Notes: a model not told the origin generated them from the letters alone. Positions 9,843-20,022 are shown, numbered from the stretch's first letter. The stretch is 63,007 bases of DNA from Gammaproteobacteria bacterium (GCA_020849475.1 JADLGE010000029.1:1-63007); one strand, 5' to 3'. Translations and numbers: made by a program.

Positions 9843-10937
9843 ATGGCCAATTACTCTGGCACGCCGGATTTCGAGCACGGTCAGCGTCAGCGACTGGGCA
9901 TCCTGGTGTGCAATCTCGGCACCCCCGACGCGCCCACGCCGCGCGCGGTACGGCGTTACCTGGCCGAGTTCCTGAGCGACCCGCGCGTCATTGAAACGCC
10001 GCCACTGCTGTGGTGGCCGATACTGCACGGCGTGATTTTGAACGTGCGTCCGCGCCGTTCCGCCCATGCCTACGCCAAGATCTGGCAGGCCGATGGCTCG
10101 CCGCTGCTGACCCTGTCGCAAAGCTTGAGTGACAAGCTCGGCAGCGCGCTCGCGGGCGAAGGCGACGCCATCATCACCGCACTCGGCATGCGTTACGGTT
10201 CGCCTTCGATTGCCAGCGCGCTCGACGCGCTGCAGGCGCACGGCGCGCGACGCATCTTGGTGCTGCCGCTCTATCCGCAGTACGCGGCGCCCACCACGGC
10301 CTCGGTGATGGATGCAGTGTTCGCCCATTGCGCGCGCTTGCGCTGGGTGCCAGAACTGCGCTTCATCAATGACTACCACGCCGACCCGCGCTACATAAGC
10401 GCGCTCGCCGAGTCGGTGCGCGAGTACTGGGCCGTGCACGGACGCGCTGATCATCTGCTGTTGTCTTTCCATGGCCTGCCGCGAAAATATTTTCTGGCCG
10501 GCGACCCCTATTACTGCCAATGCCAGGCGACCGCACGCCTGCTGCGCGAGTCGCTGGGGCTGGATGGCGACGCCTGCAGCGTGAGCTTTCAATCGCGGGT
10601 CGGCCCGACGCGCTGGCTCGAGCCCTATACCGATCTCACGCTGACCGCGCTTGGCAAGGCCGGCACAGGGCGCGTCGATGTACTGTGCCCGGGCTTCGCC
10701 GTCGACTGCCTGGAGACGCTGGAAGAAATCGCGCTGCAAAATGCAGAAAAATTTCGCGCCGCGGGCGGCGGCGAGATGCATTACATTCCGGCATTGAACG
10801 ACAGCCCGCGCCACGTTGAGCTGCTCGGCGCGCTGGTCGATGAACATCTCGGCGGATGGCGCCAGGCGGTGGTCGATGACCCGGCCGCGCGCGCAGCGGC
10901 AGCAGAGCGGGCTCGGGCAGACGGCGCGGAACGTTAG
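9843..10937 (+). CDS. hemH: Ferrochelatase
   Basis: Inserts ferrous iron into protoporphyrin IX, the last step of protoheme synthesis. It has 364 aa. Diagnostic features are the N-terminal GILVCNLGTPDAP, the catalytic histidine in LLSFHGLP, the PYTD motif and the CPGFAVDCLETLEEI block with the catalytic glutamate. The C-terminus extends about 20 residues beyond the core with Ala/Arg-rich sequence. It lies 74 bp after ybbP and converges with yjbQ. Confidence 0.96.
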   Translation: MANYSGTPDFEHGQRQRLGILVCNLGTPDAPTPRAVRRYLAEFLSDPRVIETPPLLWWPILHGVILNVRPRRSAHAYAKIWQADGSPLLTLSQSLSDKLGSALAGEGDAIITALGMRYGSPSIASALDALQAHGARRILVLPLYPQYAAPTTASVMDAVFAHCARLRWVPELRFINDYHADPRYISALAESVREYWAVHGRADHLLLSFHGLPRKYFLAGDPYYCQCQATARLLRESLGLDGDACSVSFQSRVGPTRWLEPYTDLTLTALGKAGTGRVDVLCPGFAVDCLETLEEIALQNAEKFRAAGGGEMHYIPALNDSPRHVELLGALVDEHLGGWRQAVVDDPAARAAAAERARADGAER

Positions 10938-10951
10938 CCGTCTGCCAGCCC

Positions 10952-11377
10952 TCACTCGCCGAGCAGCGTCACGTCCACCCGTCGCTGCTGGCCACGCACA
11001 CGGTGCTCCCACAGAAACACGCCCTGCCAGGCGCCGAGCGCCAGGCGACCGTCGCGTATCGGCACACTCAAGTCGGTATGGGTCAACACCGCGCGCACGT
11101 GCGCCGGCATGTCGTCATCACCTTCATCGACATGGCGGAACAAGGGATCGCCATCCGGCACCAGGCGCGCCATGAAGCGCTCTAGATCGCGCAGCACTTC
11201 CGGATCGGCATTCTCGCTCACCAGGAGTGCGGCGCTGGTATGGCGTATCCATAGCGAGCACAGGCCAACACGCAGGCCGCTGTCGCGCACCAGGGCATTG
11301 ATATCGTCGGTCAATTCGCGCGCACCCCGCCCACGCGTCATCAGCGACAGCTCGCGCGTCACCACTCTCATCGTCAT
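10952..11377 (-). CDS. yjbQ: YjbQ-family protein (UPF0047)
   Basis: A 141-aa cytoplasmic protein of the UPF0047 family; some members have thiamine phosphate synthase activity in vitro. Conserved blocks are IRHTSAALLVSENADPEV, HVDEGDDDMPAHVRA and RLALGAWQGVFLWEHR. The start MTMRVVTREL lies 4 bp after the nitroreductase stop, so the two genes are probably cotranscribed. The physiological role is uncertain. Confidence 0.88.
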   Translation of the reverse strand: MTMRVVTRELSLMTRGRGARELTDDINALVRDSGLRVGLCSLWIRHTSAALLVSENADPEVLRDLERFMARLVPDGDPLFRHVDEGDDDMPAHVRAVLTHTDLSVPIRDGRLALGAWQGVFLWEHRVRGQQRRVDVTLLGE

Positions 11378-11381
11378 GCAA

Positions 11382-11966
11382 TCACTCGATGCGCGCCAAC
11401 ACCTGCGACAGCGGTCGGCGCTGTTGCTCGACGACGGTCGCGGGGCGCCCATACCAGAACAGGCCGACCACGAACTCGCGCGCCGAATGCAGCCCCAGCA
11501 TGTGAAAGAGTTCCGGGTCGCGCGTGATCGCACCGGTGGTCCATTTACAGCCAACGCCGTCCGCCCATAGCGTCAGCATCATGTTCTGCGCGGCGCAGGC
11601 GCAGGCCGCGTAGTCTTCGCGCTCGCGCTGCGCGTCGTCACTGCGCAGGCAGGTCATGAGCAGCCAGCCCGGCACTTCGAGCCAGCGTTGACGTTTGATT
11701 TCGGCGGCCCGGCCGCCCTTCTCGGCGCGTACCAGCTCAGTATTGCGCGCGATGATCTGCTGGCGCGCCAGCGCACCGAGCACGTAGAAACGCCAAGGCT
11801 CGGTGCGGTGATGGTTGGGCGCCCAACGCGCGACTTCGATGGCGCGCTCAACGATATCGTCGGCGATACGTTCGGGCAGAAAATCATGCACGGTGCGGCG
11901 CCCGCGCAGCAGCGCCGCGGCGGTGTCACTGTCCATCGGAGTACTCATTGGCATCCTGTCGTTCAT
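11382..11966 (-). CDS. Nitroreductase-family flavoprotein (YdjA-like)
   Basis: FMN-dependent oxidoreductase of about 194 aa. The pattern LLRGRRTVHDF at the N-terminus binds FMN phosphate. The RWAPNHHRTEPWRFYVL block and the C-terminal EFVVGLFWYGRP are typical of the small YdjA-type nitroreductases. Start at ATG 11966, because the sequence upstream lacks family similarity. It is divergent from slt, with repeat copy A in between. Substrate unknown. Confidence 0.88.
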   Translation of the reverse strand: MNDRMPMSTPMDSDTAAALLRGRRTVHDFLPERIADDIVERAIEVARWAPNHHRTEPWRFYVLGALARQQIIARNTELVRAEKGGRAAEIKRQRWLEVPGWLLMTCLRSDDAQREREDYAACACAAQNMMLTLWADGVGCKWTTGAITRDPELFHMLGLHSAREFVVGLFWYGRPATVVEQQRRPLSQVLARIE

Positions 11967-12035
11967 CGTAGCTTGGTCCTTCGGGTTAGAATCGAAACCC
12001 GTGCGCGGTCGCGCAGCAGTTCGAACCGATATGTT

Positions 12036-12080
12036 AGAAGTGGTCTCAAATTTTGGCGAGCGCAGCACGATGAGACCGCC
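12036..12080. repeat. Dispersed palindromic repeat, copy A
   Basis: Begins AGAAGTGGTCTCAAA and ends TGAGACCGCC, so GGTCTCA and TGAGACC form an inverted pair around a GCGAGCGCAG core. The same unit occurs at 20995-21042 and 54803-54892. It lies between the nitroreductase gene and slt. This looks like a REP-type intergenic element. Confidence 0.75.
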
Positions 12081-12101
12081 ACCCGCGCCTTCGCTTCGTC
12101 G

Positions 12102-14081
12102 ATGAATCATTGCAAAACTTTGAACCGCACCGCCCCCCGGCGGCACGCCTGGTGGCCTGCGTGGCTGGCCGTGCTGCTGCTGACGAGCGGACTGGCGCGG
12201 GCCGACATCGCCGCCCAACGCGAAGTGTTCAGTCGCGCGCGCCAGGCCCAGAGTCACGGTGATTTCGTGCAGGCGCGGCGCTTGAGCGCCACCCTCGGCG
12301 ATTACCCGCTGCGCGCCTACCTCGAGTACGAAGATTTACGGCAGCGCTTAGCCGTCGCCCCCGACGAGCAGATGAAAGCTTTCATCAAGCGGCATCGCGA
12401 CGGCTATCTCGGTGAACATCTGCGCACGGCGTGGCTGCGCGAACTGGCGCGCAAGGCGCGCTGGTCGATGTTCCTCGACGTTTACCGCCCGCAGGACGAC
12501 ATCGCGCTGCAATGCCAGGCGCTCAGCGCGCGCCTGCAACAGGAGCCGGCGCAGACCGTGCTGCCCGACGTCATCACGCGCTGGCAGGCGGGCGGCGGGC
12601 GCGGCAGCGCCTGCCAGCAGCCCTTCGCGCGGCTTTACGCCAGCGGCCTGTTGAGCGACGCGCAACTGTGGGAGCGCGCTGCCGCCGCCATGGAAAACGG
12701 TGACGTCAGCGCGGCCAAGGACGTCGCCAGCCATTTCAATACGGCGCATTACCGCAGCCTTTTCAGCCTGTGGCTGCGTGCCGTGTCGGCACCGCTCACG
12801 CTGTTGCGCAGCGCCGATATCGACGACAGCGGCGAAGGCCGGCGCGTCGCCTTGCATGCGCTTGCGCGCCTGGCGCGACAGGATGTCGATGGCGCGCGCG
12901 CCGCGTGGCAGGCCATGAGTCAGCGCCTCACGTTTGACGAGCGCGAGCGCGGACGTGCCGCGCGCAGTATCGCGCTGGCCGCGGCGAGCTCCAATCACGC
13001 CGCCCGCATCGCGCTGCTCGACGCGGTGCCAGCGGCGGCCGTGGACGTCGACGTGCAGCGCTACCAGTTGCGCGAAGGCGTGGCCCTCATGGCATGGCAG
13101 GAACTCGCTCGCTGGACGCAGCTTCCGCCCCAGATCCCGGACGAGTCACTGCGCTGGCGCTATTGGCACGCGCGCGCCGTGGGCGAGATCGGACGTCGCG
13201 AGGAATCGATGCAACTGCTGCGCGAACTGGCGACGGAACGGGACTACTACGGATTTCTGGCGGCTGATCGCGCCGGTCTCGAGTATCAGTTTCGCGAAGC
13301 GCCCATCGCGGCGACGCGCGCCGAACTCGACGCACTCGGTGCCCGCGCCGGGCTCATCCGCAGTCGCGAATTCGAGCGCGTCAGCCTGCCGCAACACGCG
13401 GCGCGCGAGTGGAATTTCGAAATGAAACAACTCACGCCCCGCCAACTCGAAGTGGCGGCGGTGCTGGCCTCACAGTGGGGCCGACCCGAGCGGGCCATCT
13501 TCGCGCTCGGCATGGCCAATGCCTACGACGATCTCGAGATTCGATTTCCCCTGCTCTACACCGAACTCGCGCGCAAACACGCCGCACGCCGCAATCTCGA
13601 TGTGGCGCGGGTGATGGCCATCATTCGCTCCGAGAGCGCGTTCAACGCCAGCGCCCGCTCGCCGGTAGGCGCGCTCGGTCTCATGCAACTCATGCCACAG
13701 ACCGCACGTGAAACCGCGCGCAGCGCCGGTGTGCGTTTCGACAACCCCAAGGCCTTGCTCGAAGCCGGCACCAATATCGCGCTGGGCACCACCTATCTCG
13801 CGCAGATGCTGGCGCGTTACGACGGCAATTTCGCAATGGCCGCGGCGGCCTATAATGCGGGACCTGGGCGGGTCAGGCAGTGGCAGGGTGCGCAATGCGT
13901 ACCGAGTGAACGCTGGATTGAGGCCATCCCCTTCACCGAGACGCGCGGCTACGTGCGACGCGCCCTGTTCTATGCCGCCATCTATCAACGTCGACTGAAG
14001 TTGCCCATCATGAAATTGAATCAGGTCATGCCTGCCATACCCGCCCGCGATGGCAGTGCCGCGCAGGGGTGTGCGTCATGA
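12102..14081 (+). CDS. slt: Soluble lytic murein transglycosylase (Slt70-like)
   Basis: Periplasmic enzyme that cleaves peptidoglycan glycan strands with 1,6-anhydro product formation. It has 659 aa. A signal peptide (WLAVLLLTSGLARA) is followed by a long alpha-superhelical U/L domain and a C-terminal catalytic domain. The catalytic glutamate lies in IIRSESAFN; further motifs are GALGLMQLMPQTA and AAYNAGPGRV. ATG 12102 gives a proper signal peptide. It overlaps the next gene by 4 bp (ATGA). Confidence 0.94.
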   Translation: MNHCKTLNRTAPRRHAWWPAWLAVLLLTSGLARADIAAQREVFSRARQAQSHGDFVQARRLSATLGDYPLRAYLEYEDLRQRLAVAPDEQMKAFIKRHRDGYLGEHLRTAWLRELARKARWSMFLDVYRPQDDIALQCQALSARLQQEPAQTVLPDVITRWQAGGGRGSACQQPFARLYASGLLSDAQLWERAAAAMENGDVSAAKDVASHFNTAHYRSLFSLWLRAVSAPLTLLRSADIDDSGEGRRVALHALARLARQDVDGARAAWQAMSQRLTFDERERGRAARSIALAAASSNHAARIALLDAVPAAAVDVDVQRYQLREGVALMAWQELARWTQLPPQIPDESLRWRYWHARAVGEIGRREESMQLLRELATERDYYGFLAADRAGLEYQFREAPIAATRAELDALGARAGLIRSREFERVSLPQHAAREWNFEMKQLTPRQLEVAAVLASQWGRPERAIFALGMANAYDDLEIRFPLLYTELARKHAARRNLDVARVMAIIRSESAFNASARSPVGALGLMQLMPQTARETARSAGVRFDNPKALLEAGTNIALGTTYLAQMLARYDGNFAMAAAAYNAGPGRVRQWQGAQCVPSERWIEAIPFTETRGYVRRALFYAAIYQRRLKLPIMKLNQVMPAIPARDGSAAQGCAS

Positions 14082-15076
14082 GCAAACCCGTCATCGCGCT
14101 GTTCGGCGGCAGTGGGTTCGTCGGCACGGTGCTCGCGAATCAACTCGTGAGGGCGGGCTATGCTCTGCGCGTCTTCACGCGCGACCGTGCACACACCCGC
14201 GCCCTGTGGCTGCTGCCCGACACTGAAATCATCGTGCTGAATGTCGCCGACGAGGAACGTGTCGCGCTTGCTCTCAAGGGGTGCCGGGCGGCCGTCAACC
14301 TCATCGGCATCCTCAACGAGCGGCGCGACGATGGCTCCGATTTCAAGCGCGCGCACGTCGACACCGTGCAGCACCTCATCACAGCCTGCCGGCAGGCGCG
14401 TGTGCCGCATTTGCTGCATATGAGCGCCTTGGCGGCCGATGTCGCCGCGCCCAGTCACTACCTGCGCAGCAAGGGCGTGGCCGAGAAGCTGCTGCGCGAT
14501 GCCAGCGGTCGCCAGCTGCGCACCAGCGTCATACGCCCGTCGGTGATATTCGGGCGCGACGACGACTTTCTGAATCGCTTCGCCGCCCTGTTACGCATCG
14601 CACCGTTGTTGCCGCTGACCGGCGCCGCCGCGCTCCTGCAACCGGTCTACGTGGGTGATGTGGTGGCCATCTTGCTGAGCTTGATAGCGCGGCCCGGCGC
14701 CGCCGCGCACGGGGTGTATGAAATCGGCGGTCCGGCCGTCATGTCCTTGCGCGAAATAGTTGCATACGTTGCGACCCTGCGCGGTCACGCGCCACTCATC
14801 GTGCCCATAGGCGGGCCGTTGGCGACGCTCATGGCATGGTGCATGGAATGGCTGCCGGGCAAGCCGCTGACACGCGACAACCTGCGCTCCTTGTCGGTGC
14901 CGTCGGTGTGCACCGCGCCCAACGCGCTGCTTGAATTCCAACTGCGTCCGACGCCGTTGCACGAAGTCGCGCCGTCTTACCTGGCCGGCCGCAGCATGCG
15001 CGGGCGCTACGATCAGTTTCGCGAAAACGCGCGACGGGTGCGCGGTGCGCGCAAGTCCGGGCAATCACAGGCCTGA
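14078..15076 (+). CDS. NAD(P)-binding epimerase-like protein, complex I NDUFA9 family
   Basis: A 332-aa atypical short-chain dehydrogenase/epimerase fold. The nucleotide-binding loop is [10 protein letters not shown] at the N-terminus. The block [11 protein letters not shown] replaces a classical catalytic triad, and the tyrosine and lysine in [10 protein letters not shown] align with YxxxK. Such proteins are annotated as NDUFA9-like or ubiquinone-associated in proteobacteria, and the gene often lies between slt and cca. Function unproven. The ATG overlaps the slt stop, indicating coupling. Confidence 0.85.
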   Translation: MSKPVIALFGGSGFVGTVLANQLVRAGYALRVFTRDRAHTRALWLLPDTEIIVLNVADEERVALALKGCRAAVNLIGILNERRDDGSDFKRAHVDTVQHLITACRQARVPHLLHMSALAADVAAPSHYLRSKGVAEKLLRDASGRQLRTSVIRPSVIFGRDDDFLNRFAALLRIAPLLPLTGAAALLQPVYVGDVVAILLSLIARPGAAAHGVYEIGGPAVMSLREIVAYVATLRGHAPLIVPIGGPLATLMAWCMEWLPGKPLTRDNLRSLSVPSVCTAPNALLEFQLRPTPLHEVAPSYLAGRSMRGRYDQFRENARRVRGARKSGQSQA

Positions 15077-15087
15077 GTCGCCGGCCG

Positions 15088-16296
15088 ATGCAGATCTATC
15101 AAGTCGGTGGCGCGGTACGCGATCGTCTGCTCGGACGCGAAGTGAGCGACCGCGATTGGGTGGTGGTGGGCGCCAGCGCCGAGCAGCTGCTGGCGCTCGG
15201 CTACCGCCAGGTCGGCGCTGATTTCCCGGTCTTCCTGCATCCCGACAGCCACGAGGAATACGCGCTGGCGCGCACCGAGCGCAAGAGCGGACACGGCTAC
15301 AAGGGTTTCATCACCGACGCCACGCCAACTGTCACGCTGGAAGAAGACCTCGCGCGCCGCGATTTCACCATCAACGCCATGGCGAGCGGCGAGGACGGGG
15401 AGCTCATCGACCCTTACGGCGGGCAGCGCGATCTGGCCGCCGGCGTGCTGCGCCACGTCACCGCCGCGTTTGTCGAAGACCCGCTGCGCGTGCTGCGCGG
15501 CGCCCGTTTCGCGGCACGCTTCGGCTTCGCGATTGCTGACGAGACGCAAGCATTGATGCGCGAGCTCAGTGAAGCCGGTGAACTCGCCACGCTCGCGCCC
15601 GAACGGGTGTGGCAGGAACTGCGGCGCGCGCTCAGCGAAGCGCATCCAGAGAAATTCATCGAAGTGCTGCGCGAGTGCGGGGCGTTGCGCGCGCTGCTGC
15701 CGGAAGTCGACGCCTTGTTTGGCGTACCCCAACCGCCGCGCCACCATCCGGAAATCGATACCGGCGTGCACATTCTCATGGTCTTGCAGCAAGCGGTGCG
15801 ACGCAATGCCGACGAGCTGGTGCGCTTTGCGGTGCTGACCCACGATCTCGGCAAGGGCACCACACCCGCCGCCATCCTGCCCTCCCATCACGGTCACGAG
15901 GAACGCAGCGCCGAATTGACCGAAGCGCTGTGCGCGCGTCTGCGCGTGCCACGGGAACACCGCGAACTGGCGGTGCTGGTCGCGCGTCTGCATACCCGCG
16001 TGCACCGTGCGCAGGAATTGAAATCATCGACGACCGTACGCCTGCTGGCCGAAGCCGATGCCTTGCGTCGACCCGCGCGTTTCGAGCAGTTGCTGGAAGC
16101 CTGTGTGATTGATGCGACCGGGCGCCTGGGCCTGGAGCAAATGCCCTATCCGCAGGCCGAGCGCCTGCGCGCTGCGCTCAAGGTGGTGATGGGAGTATCG
16201 CCGCAGCCACTGCTGGCGCGCGGGCTCAAAGGCCCGGCGTTGGCCGCGGCGCTCGAGCAGGCGCGCATCGCGGCGCTTACAGACAGCGGAATTTGA
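15088..16296 (+). CDS. cca: Multifunctional CCA-adding enzyme with HD domain
   Basis: tRNA nucleotidyltransferase that builds or repairs the 3' CCA end. It has 402 aa. The class II polymerase motif GGAVRD is followed by the metal-binding DRDWVVVG, then the [10 protein letters not shown] and [12 protein letters not shown] motifs. A C-terminal HD phosphohydrolase domain contains THDLGKG, as in the E. coli multifunctional enzyme. Its 3' end overlaps the convergent cyclase-FHA gene by 20 bp. Confidence 0.95.
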   Translation: MQIYQVGGAVRDRLLGREVSDRDWVVVGASAEQLLALGYRQVGADFPVFLHPDSHEEYALARTERKSGHGYKGFITDATPTVTLEEDLARRDFTINAMASGEDGELIDPYGGQRDLAAGVLRHVTAAFVEDPLRVLRGARFAARFGFAIADETQALMRELSEAGELATLAPERVWQELRRALSEAHPEKFIEVLRECGALRALLPEVDALFGVPQPPRHHPEIDTGVHILMVLQQAVRRNADELVRFAVLTHDLGKGTTPAAILPSHHGHEERSAELTEALCARLRVPREHRELAVLVARLHTRVHRAQELKSSTTVRLLAEADALRRPARFEQLLEACVIDATGRLGLEQMPYPQAERLRAALKVVMGVSPQPLLARGLKGPALAAALEQARIAALTDSGI

Positions 16297-17215
16297 TCGC
16301 GTAGTCTTGTTCTTCCGGCCCAGGCTTGCCGGGAATGATCACGCCCTCGCCGGTCAGGCGCAAAGACTCACGCTTGAATTCCACACGTCGCCCGTCGACG
16401 CCAATCACACACGAACCATTGGTGCTGTTGTCGGTGATGGTGCAGCGGCCGCGACTGAATTGCGCTGACAGGTGCTGGCGCGAAACCAGATCCCTGGCGA
16501 CCACCAGGTCATTCTTGTCGCCGCGGCCGATGGAGATTACCGGCCGCGAACCGTCGACCTGCACGCGGTGTTTGCCGTAGCAGAATTCAACCGCCACGCA
16601 GGTCTGGCTCTCCCGGGTCGGGGCTTCGCCGTTGTAGGCCGTGATCGACTCGACGTCCCAGATGATTTCGTACAGTTCAACGTGTTCGAGCGAAATGAAA
16701 TTCCAGGTTTCATCATCAACATAGCGCGACACCGCCCGGTACATGCGCGGCAGCCTGTCGATGGTGGCCTTGGTGGCCAGCGATTGTTCGGGCTTGGCGT
16801 GGCTGCCGACCCAGTGCGCGACCTTGGCGGTTTCGCCCGACAGCGCATCGGCGTCGCTCTTGACCGGCCCGTAATGCAGGCCGATGCGCAGACGGATACG
16901 CGGGCCTGCTTGGTCGCTGGCGCGTTCATGCATTTCGACATGGACTTCCGATGCAGCGGCCGCCGCTTCGGTGGCCTCATCGAACACCGCCACCACTTGG
17001 TCGCCGACTTCAGCGAGCACGCGGCCATGGTGTTCGGCGCACAGGCGCTTGACCGACTTAAGACACGCGGCGACCAAGGCTTGTGCTTCGCCGTCGCCCA
17101 ACAGCTCATACAACGCGGTGCTGCCGGCAATGTCCGCCGACATGATGACCTGACTGGTCGACTGCACAGTACCGCTCATGGTGCTGAAATCCGTTGCGCT
17201 GCTCGATTGATCCAC
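16277..17215 (-). CDS. Class III cyclase-like domain fused to FHA domain, degenerate active site
   Basis: A 312-aa cytoplasmic protein; the start may be the GTG at 17215 or the ATG at 17179. Residues about 22-190 match the adenylate/guanylate cyclase catalytic fold, with metal aspartates in [11 protein letters not shown] and [10 protein letters not shown]. The segment that normally carries the transition-state Asn and Arg (VNLAARL in active cyclases) reads AKVAHWV, so cyclase activity is doubtful. The C-terminal FHA domain ([30 protein letters not shown]) should bind phosphothreonine. It is probably a signalling or scaffold protein. Confidence 0.85.
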   Translation of the reverse strand: MDQSSSATDFSTMSGTVQSTSQVIMSADIAGSTALYELLGDGEAQALVAACLKSVKRLCAEHHGRVLAEVGDQVVAVFDEATEAAAAASEVHVEMHERASDQAGPRIRLRIGLHYGPVKSDADALSGETAKVAHWVGSHAKPEQSLATKATIDRLPRMYRAVSRYVDDETWNFISLEHVELYEIIWDVESITAYNGEAPTRESQTCVAVEFCYGKHRVQVDGSRPVISIGRGDKNDLVVARDLVSRQHLSAQFSRGRCTITDNSTNGSCVIGVDGRRVEFKRESLRLTGEGVIIPGKPGPEEQDYAIKFRCL

Positions 17216-17264
17216 GCTCCCTGTAGCGGCGCAGACCGGACCGAATCAAGTTAGCACTTCGAAC

Positions 17265-17284
17265 CGGCGGGCTCCAGCCCGCCG
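17265..17284 (-). terminator. GC hairpin downstream of msrA
   Basis: Perfect 9-bp inverted repeat CGGCGGGCT / AGCCCGCCG with a 2-nt spacer, just past the msrA stop on the minus strand. There is no T-tract, so it may be an end-stabilising hairpin rather than a complete intrinsic terminator. Confidence 0.4.
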
Positions 17285-17297
17285 CTTGCCCCCCCGT

Positions 17298-17951
17298 TCA
17301 GTGCCCCGCGCTGCCCCACAGTTCGACCAGACGCTTGTCGCGTCCGCAGTTGTAGCGATAGAACTTGTAGCGCAGCGGATTCTTTTTGTAATAGTCCTGG
17401 TGGTAGTCCTCTGCCACGTAGAACGGGCCGGCCTTGACCAGCGCGGTCTTGATCGGCGCCTTGAACGGTTTGCTCTGTTCGAGCGCAGCGAGGGAGGCCT
17501 CGGCGGCCTGCTTCTGGGTATCGTTGTGATAGAAAATAGCGGTGCGGTATTGATTGCCGTGGTCACAGAACTGCTGATCGGCGACCGTCGGGTCGATGTT
17601 GTGCCAGAACACCTCGAGCAGCTTCTCATAGCTCACGCGCTGGGGATCGTAAGTCACCTGCACCGATTCGGCGTGGCCGGTGCCACCGGCCGAAACCTGT
17701 TCATAGGTGGGATTGGGCAGCGTGCCGCCGGTGTAGCCGGCCGTGGTGGCGATGACGCCTTCGAGCGCGTCGAATGGCCCTTCCATGCACCAGAAGCAAC
17801 CACCGGCAAAGGTCGCCGTCTCCAACATGGCGGGCTCATCGGCATCGGCGGCCGGCCCGGCGGGCGCCGATGCCTGCTGCGCGAAAGCCGCCAGCGTGAC
17901 GACAGCCAGGAGCACGGCGGTGAGCAAACGTAACGTGGGTGTGGACGGCAT
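17298..17951 (-). CDS. msrA: Peptide methionine sulfoxide reductase MsrA, exported
   Basis: Reduces methionine-S-sulfoxide in proteins. It has 217 aa. An N-terminal signal peptide (from PTLRLLTAVLL to AAFAQQ) and a linker precede the catalytic FAGGCFWCMEGPF, with the active Cys and Glu. GTGHAESVQV and the C-terminal RYNCGRD with a resolving Cys fit the family. Export implies repair of periplasmic or envelope proteins. ATG 17951 was chosen with a GGGAAG ribosome site; a GTG at 17957 is possible. Confidence 0.93.
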   Translation of the reverse strand: MPSTPTLRLLTAVLLAVVTLAAFAQQASAPAGPAADADEPAMLETATFAGGCFWCMEGPFDALEGVIATTAGYTGGTLPNPTYEQVSAGGTGHAESVQVTYDPQRVSYEKLLEVFWHNIDPTVADQQFCDHGNQYRTAIFYHNDTQKQAAEASLAALEQSKPFKAPIKTALVKAGPFYVAEDYHQDYYKKNPLRYKFYRYNCGRDKRLVELWGSAGH

Positions 17952-18043
17952 GGACACTTCCCCTGCTGAGCGATGGCTTCGTTACGACTCACATCACGCA
18001 ATGAAGTTGCAGCACCGGCGCGGCGCCACCAGCGACCGCGCAA

Positions 18044-19210
18044 TCATGCCGTGAAGCCGTCAAGGCGATGGCGCTCGTCATGTCGAAAGCCACGCAGCGG
18101 TGGCTGCTCGCCGACCCCGAGCGCCATGATCTTGAACGTCTGCCCCATGCTGCCCGGCATCAGCAGCAGCTTCGCTTCCTGGGCGAGTCGATAGTGTGCG
18201 GTGGCGTCGCCCGGCGCCGCGGCGAGAATCCCGTCCAGGCCGCAGTCGATGAGAAAGTGCGCCTGGGTGGTGTAGCCCAGGATCTCGAAGCCGGCATCGA
18301 AGGCCTGTTCTGCGACGGCGGTGAAATCGACCGAGGCGGTGATGTCGGTCAGGCCCGGCTGCAGAAACGGATCGTCGTGCACCGAGTGCTGATAATGGCA
18401 TTTCAAGGTGCCGCCGCTGCGCGTCGGGTGCAGGTATTCGTGGCGTGGATAACCATAGTCGACGAGCAACACCAGCGCGTGCGACAGGCGCGCGCGCATG
18501 GCGGTCAGCCACGGGGCGAGCATGGGATTGGTTTCGGTCACGTAGCCTTCCGGCAACTGCGCGGCCCAGGCCGGCTCCAAGGCAGTGCCGGCGTAAGGCC
18601 GCGTGCGCCACACCAGAGTTTCGCCTTGCAGGCCAACCATCATTTCCTGCCAGGCGCCGGCTTGCACGACGCAACGCATGACCGGCATCGCGTCCAGTAC
18701 TTCATTGGCCAGCACGACGCCGCGGCTGTCGTGGGGAGGGTGGTCGCTGCACCAATGCATGCGCGAACGCAGCGCCGCGGGCAATTGCGCGCACGCGGCC
18801 TGCTGACGCGCACGCAGGCTCGCGCTTGGTTCAACGATGCAATAACTGGCGGGCAAACTACCGGCCTCATGCAGGAAACCGAGCAGGTCGCAGGCCAGAC
18901 GGCCGCTGCCGGCGCCGTATTCGATGATGCTGTCGTCGCGATCAAGCACCTCCGCGCATTGGCGCGCGAGACAGGCCGCGAACAGACTGCCGGCTTCGGG
19001 GGCGGTGACGAAATCGCCGAGGCGCCCAAAAATCGCACCGCCGCCGGTGTAGTAACCGAGCCCGGGCTCATAGAGCGCCATGGCCATGTAGGTGTCGAAT
19101 CCGATCATGCCGCCGGCATTGTGAATCGCGGCGTGGATACGCGCGCGAAGTTCGCGCTGTCTTTCTGGCGCCGTGTGATCCGAATCCGGTAAGCTTGAAG
19201 TATCAACCAT
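18044..19210 (-). CDS. SAM-dependent methyltransferase, MidA/NDUFAF7 (DUF185) family
   Basis: A 388-aa methyltransferase. The N-terminal block MIGFDTYMAMALYEPGLGYY is the hallmark of the family, followed by the SAM-binding IIEYGAGSGRLA and ANEVLDAMPV. The eukaryotic homologue NDUFAF7 methylates an arginine of complex I. The bacterial role is unclear but may be a similar respiratory assembly step. ATG 19210 is chosen because the sequence before it lacks family similarity. Divergent to the pteridine-reductase-like gene. Confidence 0.9.
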   Translation of the reverse strand: MVDTSSLPDSDHTAPERQRELRARIHAAIHNAGGMIGFDTYMAMALYEPGLGYYTGGGAIFGRLGDFVTAPEAGSLFAACLARQCAEVLDRDDSIIEYGAGSGRLACDLLGFLHEAGSLPASYCIVEPSASLRARQQAACAQLPAALRSRMHWCSDHPPHDSRGVVLANEVLDAMPVMRCVVQAGAWQEMMVGLQGETLVWRTRPYAGTALEPAWAAQLPEGYVTETNPMLAPWLTAMRARLSHALVLLVDYGYPRHEYLHPTRSGGTLKCHYQHSVHDDPFLQPGLTDITASVDFTAVAEQAFDAGFEILGYTTQAHFLIDCGLDGILAAAPGDATAHYRLAQEAKLLLMPGSMGQTFKIMALGVGEQPPLRGFRHDERHRLDGFTA

Positions 19211-19274
19211 ATGCCGTGCCGGCTTCGTTGCGCGGCGCCTGCTCTGCTGCCTTTTGCCGATATCGACGACGAGC

Positions 19275-20015
19275 GTGACTTCCACCAACGCACCCCCCGT
19301 AGCGCTCATCACTGGCGCCGCCAAACGCCTGGGCGCCTGCACCGCGCGCGCGCTGCATAATCTCGGCTACGACATCGTCATTCATCACCATACCTCGGTT
19401 GACGAGGCACACGCGCTCGCCGGCGAACTGAATGCGCTGCGCGCGGCCTCGGCGGTCACACTGTGTCATGACCTTGCCACTGTCGATGCCGGCACGGCCA
19501 TCATCAAAGCCTTGCTCGATGTGCGCGCGCGTCTCGATGTGCTGGTCAACAATGCTTCGGTCTTCGACCGCACACCCATCGCCAGCGTCGATGTCGCGGC
19601 TTGGGATCGCATCCACGCCATCAACGTACGCACACCCTACTTCCTGAGTCTCGCGGCCGCGCCGCTGCTGCGCGCCAGCCATGGCGCCATCGTCAACATC
19701 ACCGACATCCACAGTGAACGACCGCGGGCCGAATACAGCGCCTACTGCGCATCCAAGTCGGGCCTGGTGGCGGTGACGCGTGGACTCGCACTGGAGCTCG
19801 CGCCGCAGGTGCGCGTCAACGCCATCGCCCCCGGCCCCATCCTGTGGGCAGCCAGTGAAGACGCGGCCTTACAGTCGGCGACCCTTGCCGGCACACCGCT
19901 CGCTCGGCGCGGCGATCCGCAGGACATCGCCGAGGCGGTGTGCTATCTCGTTCGCGCTCCATTCGTCACCGGCCACGTGCTCGACGTCGACGGCGGCCGT
20001 CACCTGGTGCTGTAA
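19275..20015 (+). CDS. Pteridine reductase-like short-chain dehydrogenase
   Basis: NADPH-dependent SDR of about 246 aa. The nucleotide motif TGAAKRLGA, with the KR pair typical of PTR1/FolM-type pteridine reductases, is followed by NNASVFDR, the TDIHSERP loop and the catalytic YSAYCASK (YxxxK). The C-terminal VTGHVLDVDGGRHL is standard. It probably reduces dihydro- or quinonoid pterins; folB nearby fits a pterin or folate context. The start is uncertain: GTG 19275 or TTG 19254. Confidence 0.85.
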   Translation: MTSTNAPPVALITGAAKRLGACTARALHNLGYDIVIHHHTSVDEAHALAGELNALRAASAVTLCHDLATVDAGTAIIKALLDVRARLDVLVNNASVFDRTPIASVDVAAWDRIHAINVRTPYFLSLAAAPLLRASHGAIVNITDIHSERPRAEYSAYCASKSGLVAVTRGLALELAPQVRVNAIAPGPILWAASEDAALQSATLAGTPLARRGDPQDIAEAVCYLVRAPFVTGHVLDVDGGRHLVL

Positions 20016-20022
20016 GCGCCGC

